From: Parabacteroides sp. FAFU027
Lineage (GTDB): Bacteria; Bacteroidota; Bacteroidia; Bacteroidales; UBA7332
Direction: 5' to 3'
DNA length: 64,000 bases
NCBI RefSeq assembly: GCF_022808675.1
Contig: NZ_JAKZKV010000005.1
Location: 62,001-126,000, forward strand
In this document: positions 17,731 through 28,163 of the stretch, piece by piece
How the letters are laid out: the number at the start of each line of letters is the position of its first letter
Numbering within the stretch: position 1 is the first letter of the stretch
Position numbers and translations under genes: made by a program
The notes under the pieces: model-generated
Database searches by the model: none
Seen by the model: the letters and a program-made list of their open reading frames with translations, nothing else
Told to the model about the DNA's origin: nothing

Positions 17731-18531
17731 TTAGAACTCATACAGTTCTGAAGGCGTTGTTCGCTTTAGGACGGTTAAATGGAGGTCTTTTCCGAGCTTA
17801 ATATTATTTTGGTTTAAACGATATTCCATCGTCTTGTAGGCCAATTCCGGATGGTTGTTATCCTGGCTCAGGTGGCAGAGAAAAACATATTTCAGTTTTT
17901 CATCATACACGGTTGCCAGAAAGTCAGCCGTATCACTATTTGACATGTGCCCGTTATTACTTGCTACCCGTTGTTTCAAGAAAGGCGAATAGCGGCCGTT
18001 TTTAAGCATCTCCGTGTCATAGTTGGCTTCGAGTACCAGATAGTTTGCCTGCGACAGATACATCGCCACATCATTGGGAATATGCCCCAAATCGGTTGCA
18101 AAGACAAAATTCTGGCCGTTATACTGGATAAAGTAGCCGACATTATCCGTTCCATCGTGAGGAACCTCAAATGGCGTTATCATGAAATCACGCAGCTCAA
18201 CGGCCTCATTTTTAGTAATCAGCCGTTTTGATTGATAAATCTTCTCCGTCATCGAGTAGTTCTTATTCATCCCTACATGAATTTCCTCTGTAGAATAAAC
18301 GGGAATATAGTATTTTTCACCCAGTACACCAGCCGATTTGATATGGTCGGCATGATCATGTGTGATGAACAATGCAACTATTGATTCAAACGGTATATCT
18401 TTATCCTTCAGTGCTTTTTTTATAGTCCTTACCCCTATTCCAGCGTCAATCAGAATGCCATAATCTTTATTTCCAAGGTAATAGCAATTCCCACTACTCC
18501 CGCTGGCAAGGCTTAAAAATCGTAATCCCAT
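17731..18531 (-). CDS. MBL-fold metallo-hydrolase (YycJ/WalJ-like)
   Basis: 266 residues. The metallo-beta-lactamase metal motif HDHADH is at about 58-63, followed by further metal ligands in PHDGTDNVGYF, FATDLGH and FLCHLSQDNNH. The N-terminus MGLRFLSLASGSSGNCYY is the signature of the YycJ/WalJ branch of cytosolic DNA/phosphodiester hydrolases. It lies downstream of the DUF4296 gene on the same strand (71 bp gap with a small hairpin). Confidence 0.88.
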   Translation of the reverse strand: MGLRFLSLASGSSGNCYYLGNKDYGILIDAGIGVRTIKKALKDKDIPFESIVALFITHDHADHIKSAGVLGEKYYIPVYSTEEIHVGMNKNYSMTEKIYQSKRLITKNEAVELRDFMITPFEVPHDGTDNVGYFIQYNGQNFVFATDLGHIPNDVAMYLSQANYLVLEANYDTEMLKNGRYSPFLKQRVASNNGHMSNSDTADFLATVYDEKLKYVFLCHLSQDNNHPELAYKTMEYRLNQNNIKLGKDLHLTVLKRTTPSELYEF

Positions 18532-18602
18532 ATCATGTGGTCATGTTACAGTTAGTGCTTATTTTCTTGGTTACTTCAGTCTTAATTCTGAGGACTGAAT
18601 AT

Positions 18603-19370
18603 TTAAGGTTTCTTCTTTTCGTGAATACGAAGCAATGATATATTTTCAATCATTACCATACCTGAACCGTTTTGTGTAAATCCGGCAATTACTTTATCAA
18701 CCTTGCGGCTTGATGATGTTTTCAGTTGCAACTCTACACGCGAACTGTTGTTGATGTTTCTGCTAACAGTCTGAGTAGAGTCATTGGTATAGCAAACAGT
18801 CAGCACCATTTTGGGTGAGAAGTTCCCTGAACTTCTAAGGTTACGGACATTGGCTGTAAACTTATACAGGTCATTCAACTGAAAACTCTCATTGGCACGA
18901 ATTTCGGCAAATGAGTGACTAAATGCGGGTAGTTCGTTTAACAAAGCCAGATTGCTTCTTGTCCAGATATTTACAGTATCTCCGGATGCAATATTCCCCT
19001 GCTGTTGAGCCGATTCTCCTTTTTCCAGTTGGATTTTCTTCTGTTCTTTTTTCAACCTGGCGATAACATGGTCGTAAACCTTCAAATAGACTTTAAGATT
19101 TTGCGCGTACCAGTTCAATGATGAATCATATTCAGCTTTAGATACTTCATATTTTTTCAGAACAGAAAACAGGTATTGTCTTTTAACCTGAGAAGGGTCA
19201 AGTCTCGGATCAATTGACTGGTTTTCAGTCATACTCGAACCGACATAGCAATCGTAAAGAATATTCTCCATTTTCTTCTCTGAAATAACCCCTTTAGGCG
19301 TTTTGGAACAGGCGATAATGCTTGCCAGCAGCAATATTATCCACAATATTCGGGAAATCTGCTTACGCAT
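18603..19370 (-). CDS. DUF4296 lipoprotein
   Basis: 255 residues from the ATG at 19370 (MRKQISRILWIILLLASIIAC), which gives a lipobox Cys at about residue 21. The longer frame from 19403 would run through the end of lspA and is rejected. The start overlaps the lspA stop as ATGCGTAA, so translation is probably coupled. The DUF4296 region covers about 25-110 (PKGVISEKKMENILYDCYVG ... YDSSLNWYAQNLKVYLKVYD), and a Ser/Thr-rich C-terminal part follows. The pairing with lspA is a recurrent Bacteroidetes arrangement. Role unknown; it sits at the periplasmic face of a membrane. Confidence 0.85.
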   Translation of the reverse strand: MRKQISRILWIILLLASIIACSKTPKGVISEKKMENILYDCYVGSSMTENQSIDPRLDPSQVKRQYLFSVLKKYEVSKAEYDSSLNWYAQNLKVYLKVYDHVIARLKKEQKKIQLEKGESAQQQGNIASGDTVNIWTRSNLALLNELPAFSHSFAEIRANESFQLNDLYKFTANVRNLRSSGNFSPKMVLTVCYTNDSTQTVSRNINNSSRVELQLKTSSSRKVDKVIAGFTQNGSGMVMIENISLLRIHEKKKP

Positions 19371-19992
19371 CTTCGTGTTTTTTCGGTTTTGAAGTCTCTT
19401 CATTTAATTGTTTATTATAAAAGAGAATCAAGATGACCACCCCCACAGATATCGCTGCATCTGCAATATTAAAAATCGGTCTGAAGAAAATAAAATCTTC
19501 CCCTCCCCAAATCGGAACCCAGTGAGGTAAAGTGGTATTTATCAGAGGAAAGTAAAGCATATCGACCACCTTTCCATAAAACATGGGGGCATACCCTCCT
19601 CCAACGGGAAAAAGTTCAGCCACCTGTCCCCAGCTATGGTCAAAAATCAGCCCGTAAAACAGACAATCAAAAATATTACCGGCAGCACCCGCCAGAATCA
19701 GAGAAATACAATAGATATATCCAGTATTGAGTTGACGCTTTATGATCTTATGCAAATAATACCCTATAAACCCCACGGCTACGATACGGAACAACGAAAG
19801 GAAAATCTTGCTGAAAAGCTCCATGCCAAAGGCCATTCCGTTGTTTTCCGTAAAATAGATATAAAACCATTTGGTCACCTCAATCGACTCGTGCAACTGC
19901 ATGTGCGTCTTAATCCAGATTTTCACAAATTGGTCAACAAATAATACAGCAAAGATGATTAAGATGGACTTATGGCCGGTTGTAAGTTTCAT
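19363..19992 (-). CDS. lspA: Lipoprotein signal peptidase (signal peptidase II)
   Basis: About 209 residues from the ATG at 19992 (MKLTTGHKSILIIFAVLF); an in-frame ATG at 20019 would add nine residues. There are four transmembrane helices. The two catalytic aspartates are in AGNIFDCLFYG and FNIADAAISVG, and the conserved NNGMAFG segment is present. It is longer than the E. coli enzyme because of an inserted loop around KVVDMLYFPL, typical of Bacteroidetes LspA. It cleaves prolipoprotein signal peptides before the lipid-modified Cys and would process the many lipoproteins in this window. Confidence 0.95.
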   Translation of the reverse strand: MKLTTGHKSILIIFAVLFVDQFVKIWIKTHMQLHESIEVTKWFYIYFTENNGMAFGMELFSKIFLSLFRIVAVGFIGYYLHKIIKRQLNTGYIYCISLILAGAAGNIFDCLFYGLIFDHSWGQVAELFPVGGGYAPMFYGKVVDMLYFPLINTTLPHWVPIWGGEDFIFFRPIFNIADAAISVGVVILILFYNKQLNEETSKPKKHEDA

Positions 19993-20085
19993 TTTTAGTG
20001 ACTTTATAGCAAAAAACAATTCGACAATTGAGGTTTTTATTCAGCCTTCATTGTCGAATTGCAAATTATAGAATAATTTAAATTC

Positions 20086-20463
20086 CTATTTCTGAGTGTC
20101 TTTGGCTTCAATGCTTAATGTTGCATGAGGCACTGCACGCAGACGTTCCTTCGGAATAAGTTTACCGGTTTCACGGCAAATACCGTAGGTTTTATTTTCA
20201 ATACGTACCAACGCAGCCTGAAGGTGTTGGATGAATTTCATTTGACGTTGAGCCAATCTGCCGGCTTCCTCTTTTGAAAGCGTGGCAGCTCCCTCTTCCA
20301 ATACTTTAAAGGTTGGTGATGTATCGCTGATGTCATTACCATCCGTGTTTGTGATGGATGATTTAAGCAAATCGTAATCACGCTGTGCTTTTTCAAGTTT
20401 ATCCAGAATAATTTCTTTGAATTCTGATAACTCTTCGTCTGAATATCTGGTTTTTTCTGACAT
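20086..20463 (-). CDS. TraR/DksA-type protein with degenerate zinc finger
   Basis: 125 residues: an N-terminal helical hairpin (about 10-90) and a C-terminal region YGICRETGKLIPKERLRAVP where DksA has its C4 zinc finger. Only one Cys is left, so no normal four-Cys zinc site can form. The PKERLRAVPHA segment matches the conserved family C-terminus. It likely acts on RNA polymerase as a DksA/TraR relative, possibly without zinc. It lies between ileS and lspA in a block conserved across the phylum. Confidence 0.85.
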   Translation of the reverse strand: MSEKTRYSDEELSEFKEIILDKLEKAQRDYDLLKSSITNTDGNDISDTSPTFKVLEEGAATLSKEEAGRLAQRQMKFIQHLQAALVRIENKTYGICRETGKLIPKERLRAVPHATLSIEAKDTQK

Positions 20464-20543
20464 AATACTAAGTTTTTAAGGTTCTACAAACGGTTCTCTA
20501 ATACTGCGAAATTATACAAATATTTGAGATATACCAATACCGG

Positions 20544-23500
20544 TTACGCTTTTATTACATTAACAAACAAGATAAATTCATCAAAGTTCAACTCCGTACC
20601 ATCTTTTACTTCGTCAACCAGTTCAATGTCAGTTGCCAACACCTGATTAGCGATGTAATCAGCATATTCTTTGACCGCATCATTTATTTGTTCGTGACTG
20701 GATAATTTGATCTTAATTTTATCTGTAATCTCAAATCCGCTTGATTTACGAATGTTCTGGATACGATTTACCAGCTCACGGGCAAGCCCTTCTTTACGCA
20801 AATCGTCGGTGATAGTGATGTCAAGTGCTACGGTTAGTTTGCCTTCATTTGCCACCAACCAGCCCGGGATATCTTCCGAGATAAATTCCACGTCGGTCAG
20901 GTCAACCACAATCTCCTGATTGTCGATTTTCAGTACATAATTTCCGTCTTCTTCAAATGCCACAATCTGAGGTTGTGTAAGCTCTTGAAGCATTACTGCC
21001 ACCTGCTTCATATTTTTACCGCATTTTGGACCTAACTTCTTGAAGTCCGGTTTGATCTTGCGGACAATAAATCCTTCTGAAGCTGGAATAAAGCCGATTC
21101 CTTTTACATTTAATTCATTACGGATAATATCGCTTACACAAAGTATATTCTCTTTTAATGATGCATCCGAATACGGGATTTTGATCTCATGCAGCGGTTG
21201 ACGGACTTTGATATTTACCTTCTTGCGCAATGCCAATGCCATAGATGAAATATCCTGTGCCAGTTGCATACGCTCCTCTAATGTTTTGTCCACTACTTCT
21301 GCATGACAAACCGGGAAATCAGACAAGTGAACCGACTTAAAATTATCCTCGTCTGAAATTAATTTATTATAAAGGCTATCTGCGAAAAATGGAGCAATAG
21401 GAGCCATTAACTGTGCAACAGTTACCAAACATGCATGTAATGTCTGATATGCCGCTTTTTTATCGTCATCCAACACCCCACCCCAGAAACGTTTACGGTT
21501 CAGGCGAACGTACCAGTTACTCAGATTGTCGTTTACGAAGTCGGAGATAGCACGTCCGGCTTTGGTAGGCTCGTAAGATGCATAATATTCATCCACATCT
21601 TTTACCAATGTATTCAGCAATGAAATGATCCAGCGGTCAATCTCCGGACGCTCGTTGTACGGAATTTCAGCCTCAGCAAACGCGAAACTGTCCACATTGG
21701 CATAAAGGGCAAAGAATGAATAGGTATTGTATAGCGTACCGAAGAATTTACGGCGAACTTCTTCGATACCTTCGATGTCAAATTTGAGGTTATCCCACGG
21801 TGACGCATTAGTAATCATATACCAGCGCAGCGGATCAGAACCATATTTATCAATTGTTGAGAATGGATCCACAGCATTACCGAGACGTTTAGACATCTTG
21901 TTCCCGTTTTTATCCAGAACCAAACCGTTAGAAACTACAGTTTTGAATGCTTTTGAATCAAAACACATCGTTGCAATAGCATGCAATGTAAAGAACCAGC
22001 CACGAGTCTGGTCAACACCTTCCGCGATGAAGTCTGCCGGATAAATATCTTTGCTATCAAATGCCTCTTTATTTTCAAACGGATAATGAATCTGAGCATA
22101 TGGCATGGCTCCTGAATCAAACCAAACGTCAATCAGGTCAAGCTCACGCTTCATCGGTTTTCCACTTCCGGAAATCAACGTGATATCATCCACAAACGGA
22201 CGGTGTAGATCTATTTTATCATAATTTTCAGTGGTATAAACACCCGGTTGGAATGATTTGATCGGATTTTCGTCCATCAACCCTGCGGCAACGGCTTTTT
22301 CGATTTCATTGTAAAGCTCTTCTACCGAACCCACACATAGCTCTTCCAGGCCATCCTCAGTACGCCAGATTGGCAGCGGAGTACCCCAGTAACGGCTGCG
22401 TGACAGGTTCCAGTCTTGCAGGTTTTCCAACCATTTACCGAAACGGCCTGTACCGGTTGATTGCGGTTTCCAGTTGATTGTATTGTTGAGTTCGATCAGG
22501 CGGTCACGGCAAGCTGTAGTGCGGATAAACCAGCTATCCAACGGATAGTAAAGGACCGGTTTGTCGGTACGCCAGCAATGTGGGTAGTTGTGGGTATGTT
22601 TTTCGATCTTGAACGCCAGATTTTGCTGTTTCAGCATCACACAGATGTCCACATCAAGCGTTGCATCATCCTCTTTCAGGTTCGCATCGTAAGCGTTTTT
22701 CACGAAGCGTCCTGCAAATTCATTATATAGCTCTGTGTTTACAGATTCTTTTACGAATTCAACATCCAGATCAGCCAGATTGAAGTATTTACCACTCAGG
22801 TCAACCATAGGACGACGGTTGCCGTCTTTATCAATCAGCATCAACGGCGGCACGCCATGTGCTTTAGCCACACGGTCGTCATCAGCACCAAAGGTAGGTG
22901 CAATGTGTACGATACCTGTACCGTCTTCGGTAGTTACAAACTCTCCGGTAATCACGCGAAAAGCACCATCTCCCGGATTAATCCATGGAATTAACTGCTC
23001 GTACTCAAGCCCCTCAAGGTCAAAACCTTTACATTCCGAAATAATATTGAAAGGAATCAGCTTATCACCTGATTTGTAATCTTCCAGCTTCAAGGCATTG
23101 GCTTTAGCGCTGAAGAGCGTTCCTACCAATGGTTTTGCCATGATCACCGTTTCAGGCACATGAGTATATGGATTGTAGGTTTGAATAGCAACATACTCGA
23201 TATTCGGGCCTACACAAAGTGCAGTATTGGAAGGTAACGTCCATGGAGTGGTCGTCCAGGCAAGGAAATATGTTTCACCCCATTCTGGCAGATTCAGTTT
23301 TTCCAAAGCAGAAGCTTTTACCTTAAACTGAGCCACACAGGTAGTATCTTTGACATCCTTATAACATCCCGGCTGATTCAACTCGTGTGTACTCAGACCG
23401 GTACCTGCAGCAGGAGAATATGGCTGAATGGTGTAACCTTTATAAAGGAAGTCTTTTTTGTAAAGCTCTTTGAGCAAATACCAAAGCGTCTCAATATAGC

Positions 23501-23963
23501 GGTTGTCATAAGTGATGTATGGATCGTTCATATCCACCCAATAACCCATTTTATGGGTCAGGTCTTCCCATTCTTTGGTATATTTCATCACATCTTTACG
23601 GCAGGCAGCGTTATACTCTGCCACAGTGATTTTTCTACCGATATCTTCCTTGGTAATACCGAGCGCTTTTTCCACGCCCAACTCTACAGGAAGACCGTGC
23701 GTATCCCATCCGGCTTTACGTTTTACGTGGAAGCCCTTCATTGTTTTATACCGGCAGAAAATGTCTTTAATTGAACGGGCCATCACGTGGTGAATACCGG
23801 GCATACCGTTTGCGGATGGAGGCCCTTCGTAAAATACGAATGACGGTTTTCCTTCGCGGGTAGCTAAACTCTTGTGAAAGACATCGTTTTCATCCCATTT
23901 CTTCAACATCTCTTTATTGATTTCAGATAAATCAAAACGGGAATACTCATTAAATTTTTTCAT
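20544..23963 (-). CDS. ileS: Isoleucyl-tRNA synthetase (type 2 / eukaryote-like)
   Basis: 1139 residues. The HIGH-type motif is GPPSANGMPGIHH (about 48-60), and KMSKRLGN lies near residue 691. The editing (CP1) domain and an anticodon-binding domain follow, with a long C-terminal extension lacking the zinc-binding Cys cluster of type 1 bacterial enzymes. The length and the sequence around the HIGH motif fit the eukaryote-like IleRS2 branch, which is generally insensitive to mupirocin; that is family knowledge, not tested here. Upstream (about 24017) CGAAATTA is a near-match to a -7 element. The downstream neighbour is the DksA-like gene. Confidence 0.96.
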   Translation of the reverse strand: MKKFNEYSRFDLSEINKEMLKKWDENDVFHKSLATREGKPSFVFYEGPPSANGMPGIHHVMARSIKDIFCRYKTMKGFHVKRKAGWDTHGLPVELGVEKALGITKEDIGRKITVAEYNAACRKDVMKYTKEWEDLTHKMGYWVDMNDPYITYDNRYIETLWYLLKELYKKDFLYKGYTIQPYSPAAGTGLSTHELNQPGCYKDVKDTTCVAQFKVKASALEKLNLPEWGETYFLAWTTTPWTLPSNTALCVGPNIEYVAIQTYNPYTHVPETVIMAKPLVGTLFSAKANALKLEDYKSGDKLIPFNIISECKGFDLEGLEYEQLIPWINPGDGAFRVITGEFVTTEDGTGIVHIAPTFGADDDRVAKAHGVPPLMLIDKDGNRRPMVDLSGKYFNLADLDVEFVKESVNTELYNEFAGRFVKNAYDANLKEDDATLDVDICVMLKQQNLAFKIEKHTHNYPHCWRTDKPVLYYPLDSWFIRTTACRDRLIELNNTINWKPQSTGTGRFGKWLENLQDWNLSRSRYWGTPLPIWRTEDGLEELCVGSVEELYNEIEKAVAAGLMDENPIKSFQPGVYTTENYDKIDLHRPFVDDITLISGSGKPMKRELDLIDVWFDSGAMPYAQIHYPFENKEAFDSKDIYPADFIAEGVDQTRGWFFTLHAIATMCFDSKAFKTVVSNGLVLDKNGNKMSKRLGNAVDPFSTIDKYGSDPLRWYMITNASPWDNLKFDIEGIEEVRRKFFGTLYNTYSFFALYANVDSFAFAEAEIPYNERPEIDRWIISLLNTLVKDVDEYYASYEPTKAGRAISDFVNDNLSNWYVRLNRKRFWGGVLDDDKKAAYQTLHACLVTVAQLMAPIAPFFADSLYNKLISDEDNFKSVHLSDFPVCHAEVVDKTLEERMQLAQDISSMALALRKKVNIKVRQPLHEIKIPYSDASLKENILCVSDIIRNELNVKGIGFIPASEGFIVRKIKPDFKKLGPKCGKNMKQVAVMLQELTQPQIVAFEEDGNYVLKIDNQEIVVDLTDVEFISEDIPGWLVANEGKLTVALDITITDDLRKEGLARELVNRIQNIRKSSGFEITDKIKIKLSSHEQINDAVKEYADYIANQVLATDIELVDEVKDGTELNFDEFILFVNVIKA

Positions 23964-24086
23964 ATCGGTAATATATGCTTGGTATGTCTGATAAATGCTT
24001 GTTAAAATGAACGCGCGAAATTAATCATTTTTCCGTGAAAGTCGAAAGGGTTTATCGGGTTTAAGCGCGAAGGAGAAGAAAAGCCC

Positions 24087-24094
24087 TATCTTTG
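24087..24094 (+). promoter_or_regulatory. -7 element TATCTTTG for truC
   Basis: An exact TAnnTTTG match 19 bp upstream of the truC ATG at 24113. A TTG triplet within it could be mistaken for a start codon. The leader would be very short. Confidence 0.6.
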
Positions 24095-24112
24095 CGCTCC
24101 AAATTTCAATGT

Positions 24113-24808
24113 ATGCTGGAAATACTTTATCAAGATGAGTGTTTAATCGCTATTAATAAACCCTGCGGATTACTGGTTCACCGCACTTCTATTGCAGAGG
24201 AGAACGAAAAATTTGCATTGCAGATGCTTCGTGACCAGATTGGACGGAAACTATATCCTGTGCATCGCATAGACCGTCCTACTTCAGGAGTGCTACTCTT
24301 TGCTTTCTCTTCAGACTGCGCAAAAAAGCTCAACGAACAACTGACTAATGGCGAATTACACAAACAATATTCGGCATTAGTTCGCGGCTGGATCCATCAG
24401 GAAGTTATATGTGAACGCCAGGTAAAAAATGACCGGGGCAATCTTCAGGATGCTTCTACTCGATTTATTCCGGTAAAGCAATTCGAACTACCGCTGGCTA
24501 CTGACCGCTACCCTACTGCACGATTCTCTATTATCGATGCTTATCCGCTCACAGGACGCTGGCACCAAATCCGCCAACATCTGGCTCAACTTCGACATTA
24601 CATCATCAACGACCGGGTACATGGCGATGGTAAGCAAAACCGCATTTTCACCGAAAAGATGGAAATAAGCGAAATGTTTCTGCACGCTCGCTCGATTCGG
24701 ATTTATCATCCGGAAACCAACCACAAGCTTTTTATAGAAGCTCCATTCCCATCTCATTGGCAGATTATTACGAACAGCCGGTTTATTGTACAAATTGGCT
24801 ATCTCTAA
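24113..24808 (+). CDS. truC: tRNA pseudouridine(65) synthase TruC (RluA family)
   Basis: 231 residues from the ATG at 24113 (MLEILYQDECLIAINKPCGL). A TTG 21 bp upstream is part of the promoter and is rejected. The catalytic motif is HRIDRPTSGVLLF near residue 68, where the Asp is the nucleophile; Ile replaces the more common Leu of HRLDR. The C-terminal part has TGRWHQIRQHLAQLRHYIIND and MFLHA, as in TruC. It isomerises U65 in certain tRNAs. It is transcribed divergently from ileS. Confidence 0.92.
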   Translation: MLEILYQDECLIAINKPCGLLVHRTSIAEENEKFALQMLRDQIGRKLYPVHRIDRPTSGVLLFAFSSDCAKKLNEQLTNGELHKQYSALVRGWIHQEVICERQVKNDRGNLQDASTRFIPVKQFELPLATDRYPTARFSIIDAYPLTGRWHQIRQHLAQLRHYIINDRVHGDGKQNRIFTEKMEISEMFLHARSIRIYHPETNHKLFIEAPFPSHWQIITNSRFIVQIGYL

Positions 24809-24863
24809 GTTGAAATTTAGCATTATTATGACCAAATGAAGTACAACCGCTCCAATTCAACAC

Positions 24864-25080
24864 TATATTTGTGCTGTTTCGCAGATAAAACTGCCTTATT
24901 TGTCACAAAACTGAAACATCTTTGCAAAACATGCTGTACAATATGTTTTTTTATTTGGAGACGAACCGAAAAAGGTAGATATTTGCAGGACAATAACCTA
25001 AACAATCTTTTTTTACCTTAAAAAACTAATACCTATTGAAAACCTATTGAAGAAGGGACATTGAGAAATGTCCCTTTTTT
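24864..25080 (+). ncRNA. Candidate small RNA with promoter-like and terminator-like ends
   Basis: In the 508-bp gap between truC and alaS, TATATTTG at 24864-24871 matches the -7 consensus. A clear rho-independent terminator lies at 25054-25080. No convincing coding frame lies between, and no start codon has a good ribosome site. A direct repeat CTATTGAAAACCTATTGAA precedes the terminator. The transcript would be about 200 nt. I cannot fit it to 6S, SRP or RNase P RNA by eye. It could also be only the truC 3' end. Confidence 0.3.
25054..25080 (+). terminator. Rho-independent terminator
   Basis: AGGGACATT, a GAGA loop and AATGTCCCT, followed by a run of T residues. It ends either the truC transcript or the candidate small RNA. 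Confidence 0.8.
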
Positions 25081-25184
25081 ATTTCCCATCACTTTCATTC
25101 ACAGCAAACAGTAAATCAGTTATTTACAACCATCCAAGAGACAACAACTCATACTATATGTTAAGGAAAAGCTGTGCAAGAAAT

Positions 25185-25232
25185 AACAAACAAAAGAGGC
25201 GGAGTAAATTTACACCGCCTCTTTTGTTTGTT
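25185..25232. terminator. Perfect 18-bp bidirectional terminator next to alaS
   Basis: The arms AACAAACAAAAGAGGCGG and CCGCCTCTTTTGTTTGTT are perfectly complementary around a 12-base loop, with T-rich flanks in both directions. It lies 85 bp beyond the alaS stop codon. Confidence 0.85.
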
Positions 25233-25316
25233 AAATTAACAATCAATCGTTAATCGCAAGAATCCACGACAAATTGTCATACAATAAATTGAAATCCTTT
25301 ACGTACACAGCCTCAG

Positions 25317-27935
25317 TTAGATTCCGGCCAAAGCCACAATCTTATCAAGCGCAGCATCGAGCCCTTCGCTGTTTTTTCCACCGGCAGTTGCAAAGTGAGG
25401 CTGACCACCGCCGCCACCCTGGATGAGCTTAGCAGCCTCCCGAACCATTACTGAAGCATTCATGCCTTTAGCCACCAGATCATCGCTTAAGATCACTGTC
25501 AGAAGCGGCTTACCGTCGGCCAATGTACCAGCTACGAAAAGCAAGTTTTCAGCCACCTGGCCTCTCAATTGGAAGGCGATATTCTTTACAGCATCAGCTG
25601 GTAATTCATCAGCCAAACGAATCAACTTCACGCCACCACGCTCTTGAGCATTCTTTAGCAATTCATCTTTAACTGCAGCGACTCGCTGATTCATGAACTC
25701 TTCGATCTGTTTTTTCAGTTCGCTATTTTCTTCAAGCGCTTTTTTGACTGCACCGATGAGGTTTGGCACATTATTAAGCAATGCTCGCAGTTCTTTAAGG
25801 ATATCTTGTTGCTGATTAAAGAGCTCTTCGGTCTTCACACCTGTTACAGCCTCGACACGACGGACACCGGCTGCAATAGAACTTTCAGAAACAACTTTAA
25901 TCAAGCCAATATTACCGGTAGCTAACACGTGAGTACCCCCACACAGCTCAACAGAAGAACCAAAACGGATTACACGCACGTCATCACCATATTTTTCGCC
26001 AAACAAAGCCATAGCTCCCAGCTCTTTTGCCTGAGCAATAGGCATTTGACGATGCTCTTCAAGGGCAATATTCTGACGCACTTTTTCATTTGCCATACGC
26101 TCAACTTCACGCAACTCTTCATCTGTTACTTTCTGGAAATGCGAAAAGTCAAAGCGAAGGCTATCCGGAGTGACCAACGAACCTTTTTGCTCAACATGAG
26201 GACCTAATACTTCGCGCAATGCTTCGTGCAGCAAGTGAGTAGCTGAGTGATTAGCTGCAGTTGCTCTGCGTTTTTCCTCATCAATTGCCGCTTTGAAAGC
26301 CTGCGTAGGATCAGCCGGCAATTTTGCGCTAAAGTGGACAGAGAGGTTATTCTCTTTTTTAGTATTAATGATTTCGATAACTTCACCTTCAAAAACTAAC
26401 TTACCACAGTCGCCTACCTGACCACCACTTTCAGCATAGAAAGGCGTTTTATCCAATACCAATTGGTAAAGCTCCTGGTTTTTCTGTTTAATCTTGCGGT
26501 AACGAAGAATTTCTGCATCACATTCTGTAAAGTCGTAACCGACAAAAACAGGATCTCCCTCCTTGACAACTACCCAGTCACCAGTTTCAGTAGCAGCAGC
26601 ATTACGGGCACGCTCTTTTTGTTTTTGCATTTCGGCGCTGAATTCTTCTAAATCGACGGTAAGTCCGTTTTCTTTCAGGATTAGCTCGGTAAGATCGAGC
26701 GGGAATCCGTAAGTATCGTATAATGTAAAGGCGACCTTTCCACTGATACCGGTTGTGCCGGCAGCTTTAGCTTCGCCCATTACCTTTTCAAGCAGACGAA
26801 TACCAGTCTCCAGAGTACGAAGGAATGACTCCTCTTCCTCTTTGATTACCTTCTGAATCAAATCTTGCTGCGCAATCAACTCTGGATATGCGTCACCCAT
26901 CGTATCAATTAACGCCGGCAACAATTTATGCATAAACGGCTGGTGCTGGCCAAGGAAAGTATATCCGTAACGAACAGCACGGCGCAAAATACGGCGGATT
27001 ACGTAGCCCGCTTTTGCATTAGACGGCAATTGTCCGTCAGTAATAGAAAATGCAATGGTGCGGATATGGTCAGCAATTACACGCATTGCAATATCGGTCT
27101 GCTCGCTGTCACCATAACTTTTTCCCGCCAAAGCACCAATTGCACGAATAATAGGTTGGAACACATCGGTATCGTAGTTGGAAGTTTTCCCCTGAATAGC
27201 CATACAAAGGCGTTCAAATCCCATACCGGTATCAATCACCTTAGCCGGCAGTGCTTCAAGCGAACCATCAGCTTTGCGGTTGAACTGCATAAATACGTGA
27301 TTCCAGATTTCAATCACCTGCGGGTGGCTTTCATTTACAAGCGAACGACCATCTACCTGGGCGCGCTCCTCGTCACTACGGAGGTCTATGTGAATTTCAG
27401 AGCAAGGGCCGCAAGGACCGGTATCACCCATTTCCCAGAAGTTATCTTTACGATTTCCATTGATAATACGCTCCTCGGGAAGGAATTTCCCCCAATATCC
27501 TGCGGCTTCATCATCGCGCTCCAAGCCTTCAGGCGCATAACCTTCAAAAACGGTTGCATAGAGACGATTAGGATCTAGCTTCAGCACTTCAACGAGATAC
27601 TCCCACGCCCATTCGATAGACTCTTTCTTGAAATAATCACCAAATGACCAGTTTCCCAACATCTCAAACATCGTGTGGTGATAGGTATCAATCCCCACCT
27701 CTTCAAGGTCATTATGCTTACCACTTACACGGAGGCATTTCTGTGAGTCCGCTACACGCTTACTCTTGGCTGGCGCATTCCCCAGAATGATATCTTTAAA
27801 CTGATTCATCCCCGCATTGGTAAACATCAACGTGGGGTCGTCTTTAATAACCATTGGCGCAGAAGGCACAATGAGGTGTTCTTTCGAGGCAAAGAAAGTT
27901 TTGAATGATTCGCGGATCTCTTTCGCAGTCAACAT
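25317..27935 (-). CDS. alaS: Alanyl-tRNA synthetase
   Basis: 872 residues from the ATG at 27935 ([20 protein letters not shown]); the upstream ATG at 27980 is rejected. The catalytic domain carries [16 protein letters not shown] and [23 protein letters not shown]. The editing domain has the zinc ligands NHSATHLLH and [10 protein letters not shown]-terminal coiled coil (about 700-760) and a Gly-rich end ([14 protein letters not shown]) complete the normal architecture. It is divergent from the M23 peptidase gene, an arrangement common in Bacteroidetes. Confidence 0.97.
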   Translation of the reverse strand: MLTAKEIRESFKTFFASKEHLIVPSAPMVIKDDPTLMFTNAGMNQFKDIILGNAPAKSKRVADSQKCLRVSGKHNDLEEVGIDTYHHTMFEMLGNWSFGDYFKKESIEWAWEYLVEVLKLDPNRLYATVFEGYAPEGLERDDEAAGYWGKFLPEERIINGNRKDNFWEMGDTGPCGPCSEIHIDLRSDEERAQVDGRSLVNESHPQVIEIWNHVFMQFNRKADGSLEALPAKVIDTGMGFERLCMAIQGKTSNYDTDVFQPIIRAIGALAGKSYGDSEQTDIAMRVIADHIRTIAFSITDGQLPSNAKAGYVIRRILRRAVRYGYTFLGQHQPFMHKLLPALIDTMGDAYPELIAQQDLIQKVIKEEEESFLRTLETGIRLLEKVMGEAKAAGTTGISGKVAFTLYDTYGFPLDLTELILKENGLTVDLEEFSAEMQKQKERARNAAATETGDWVVVKEGDPVFVGYDFTECDAEILRYRKIKQKNQELYQLVLDKTPFYAESGGQVGDCGKLVFEGEVIEIINTKKENNLSVHFSAKLPADPTQAFKAAIDEEKRRATAANHSATHLLHEALREVLGPHVEQKGSLVTPDSLRFDFSHFQKVTDEELREVERMANEKVRQNIALEEHRQMPIAQAKELGAMALFGEKYGDDVRVIRFGSSVELCGGTHVLATGNIGLIKVVSESSIAAGVRRVEAVTGVKTEELFNQQQDILKELRALLNNVPNLIGAVKKALEENSELKKQIEEFMNQRVAAVKDELLKNAQERGGVKLIRLADELPADAVKNIAFQLRGQVAENLLFVAGTLADGKPLLTVILSDDLVAKGMNASVMVREAAKLIQGGGGGQPHFATAGGKNSEGLDAALDKIVALAGI

Positions 27936-28087
27936 ATAATTTAATTTGTTAGTTACGGAAAAATGGGTGTCAGTCAGCATCAGGGTAAATACATTCTACG
28001 CACCGCTTTCTTCGATATTTATTTGTCTGATAATCAGCGATGTTGAAAATAAAATCTCAACCTACGGGTTAATTATCTCAAAAACAG

Positions 28088-28118
28088 TTTGCAAAAATAG
28101 CTTAAATTCCTATTTTTG
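28088..28118 (+). promoter_or_regulatory. Promoter TTTG-N19-TATTTTTG for the M23 peptidase gene
   Basis: TTTG at 28088-28091, a 19-bp spacer and TATTTTTG at 28111-28118 match the Bacteroidetes consensus exactly. The start codon is 45 bp downstream. Confidence 0.75.
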
Positions 28119-28163
28119 CCATATTCTCGCACATAAAACTTACTAAACAGCTTCATTTTTTCG

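Noticed and set aside
20544-23963. ileS as a recently acquired resistance gene
   Set aside because: The type 2 form is normal in this phylum as far as I know, codon use matches neighbours, and it lies in the conserved ileS-DksA-lspA block.
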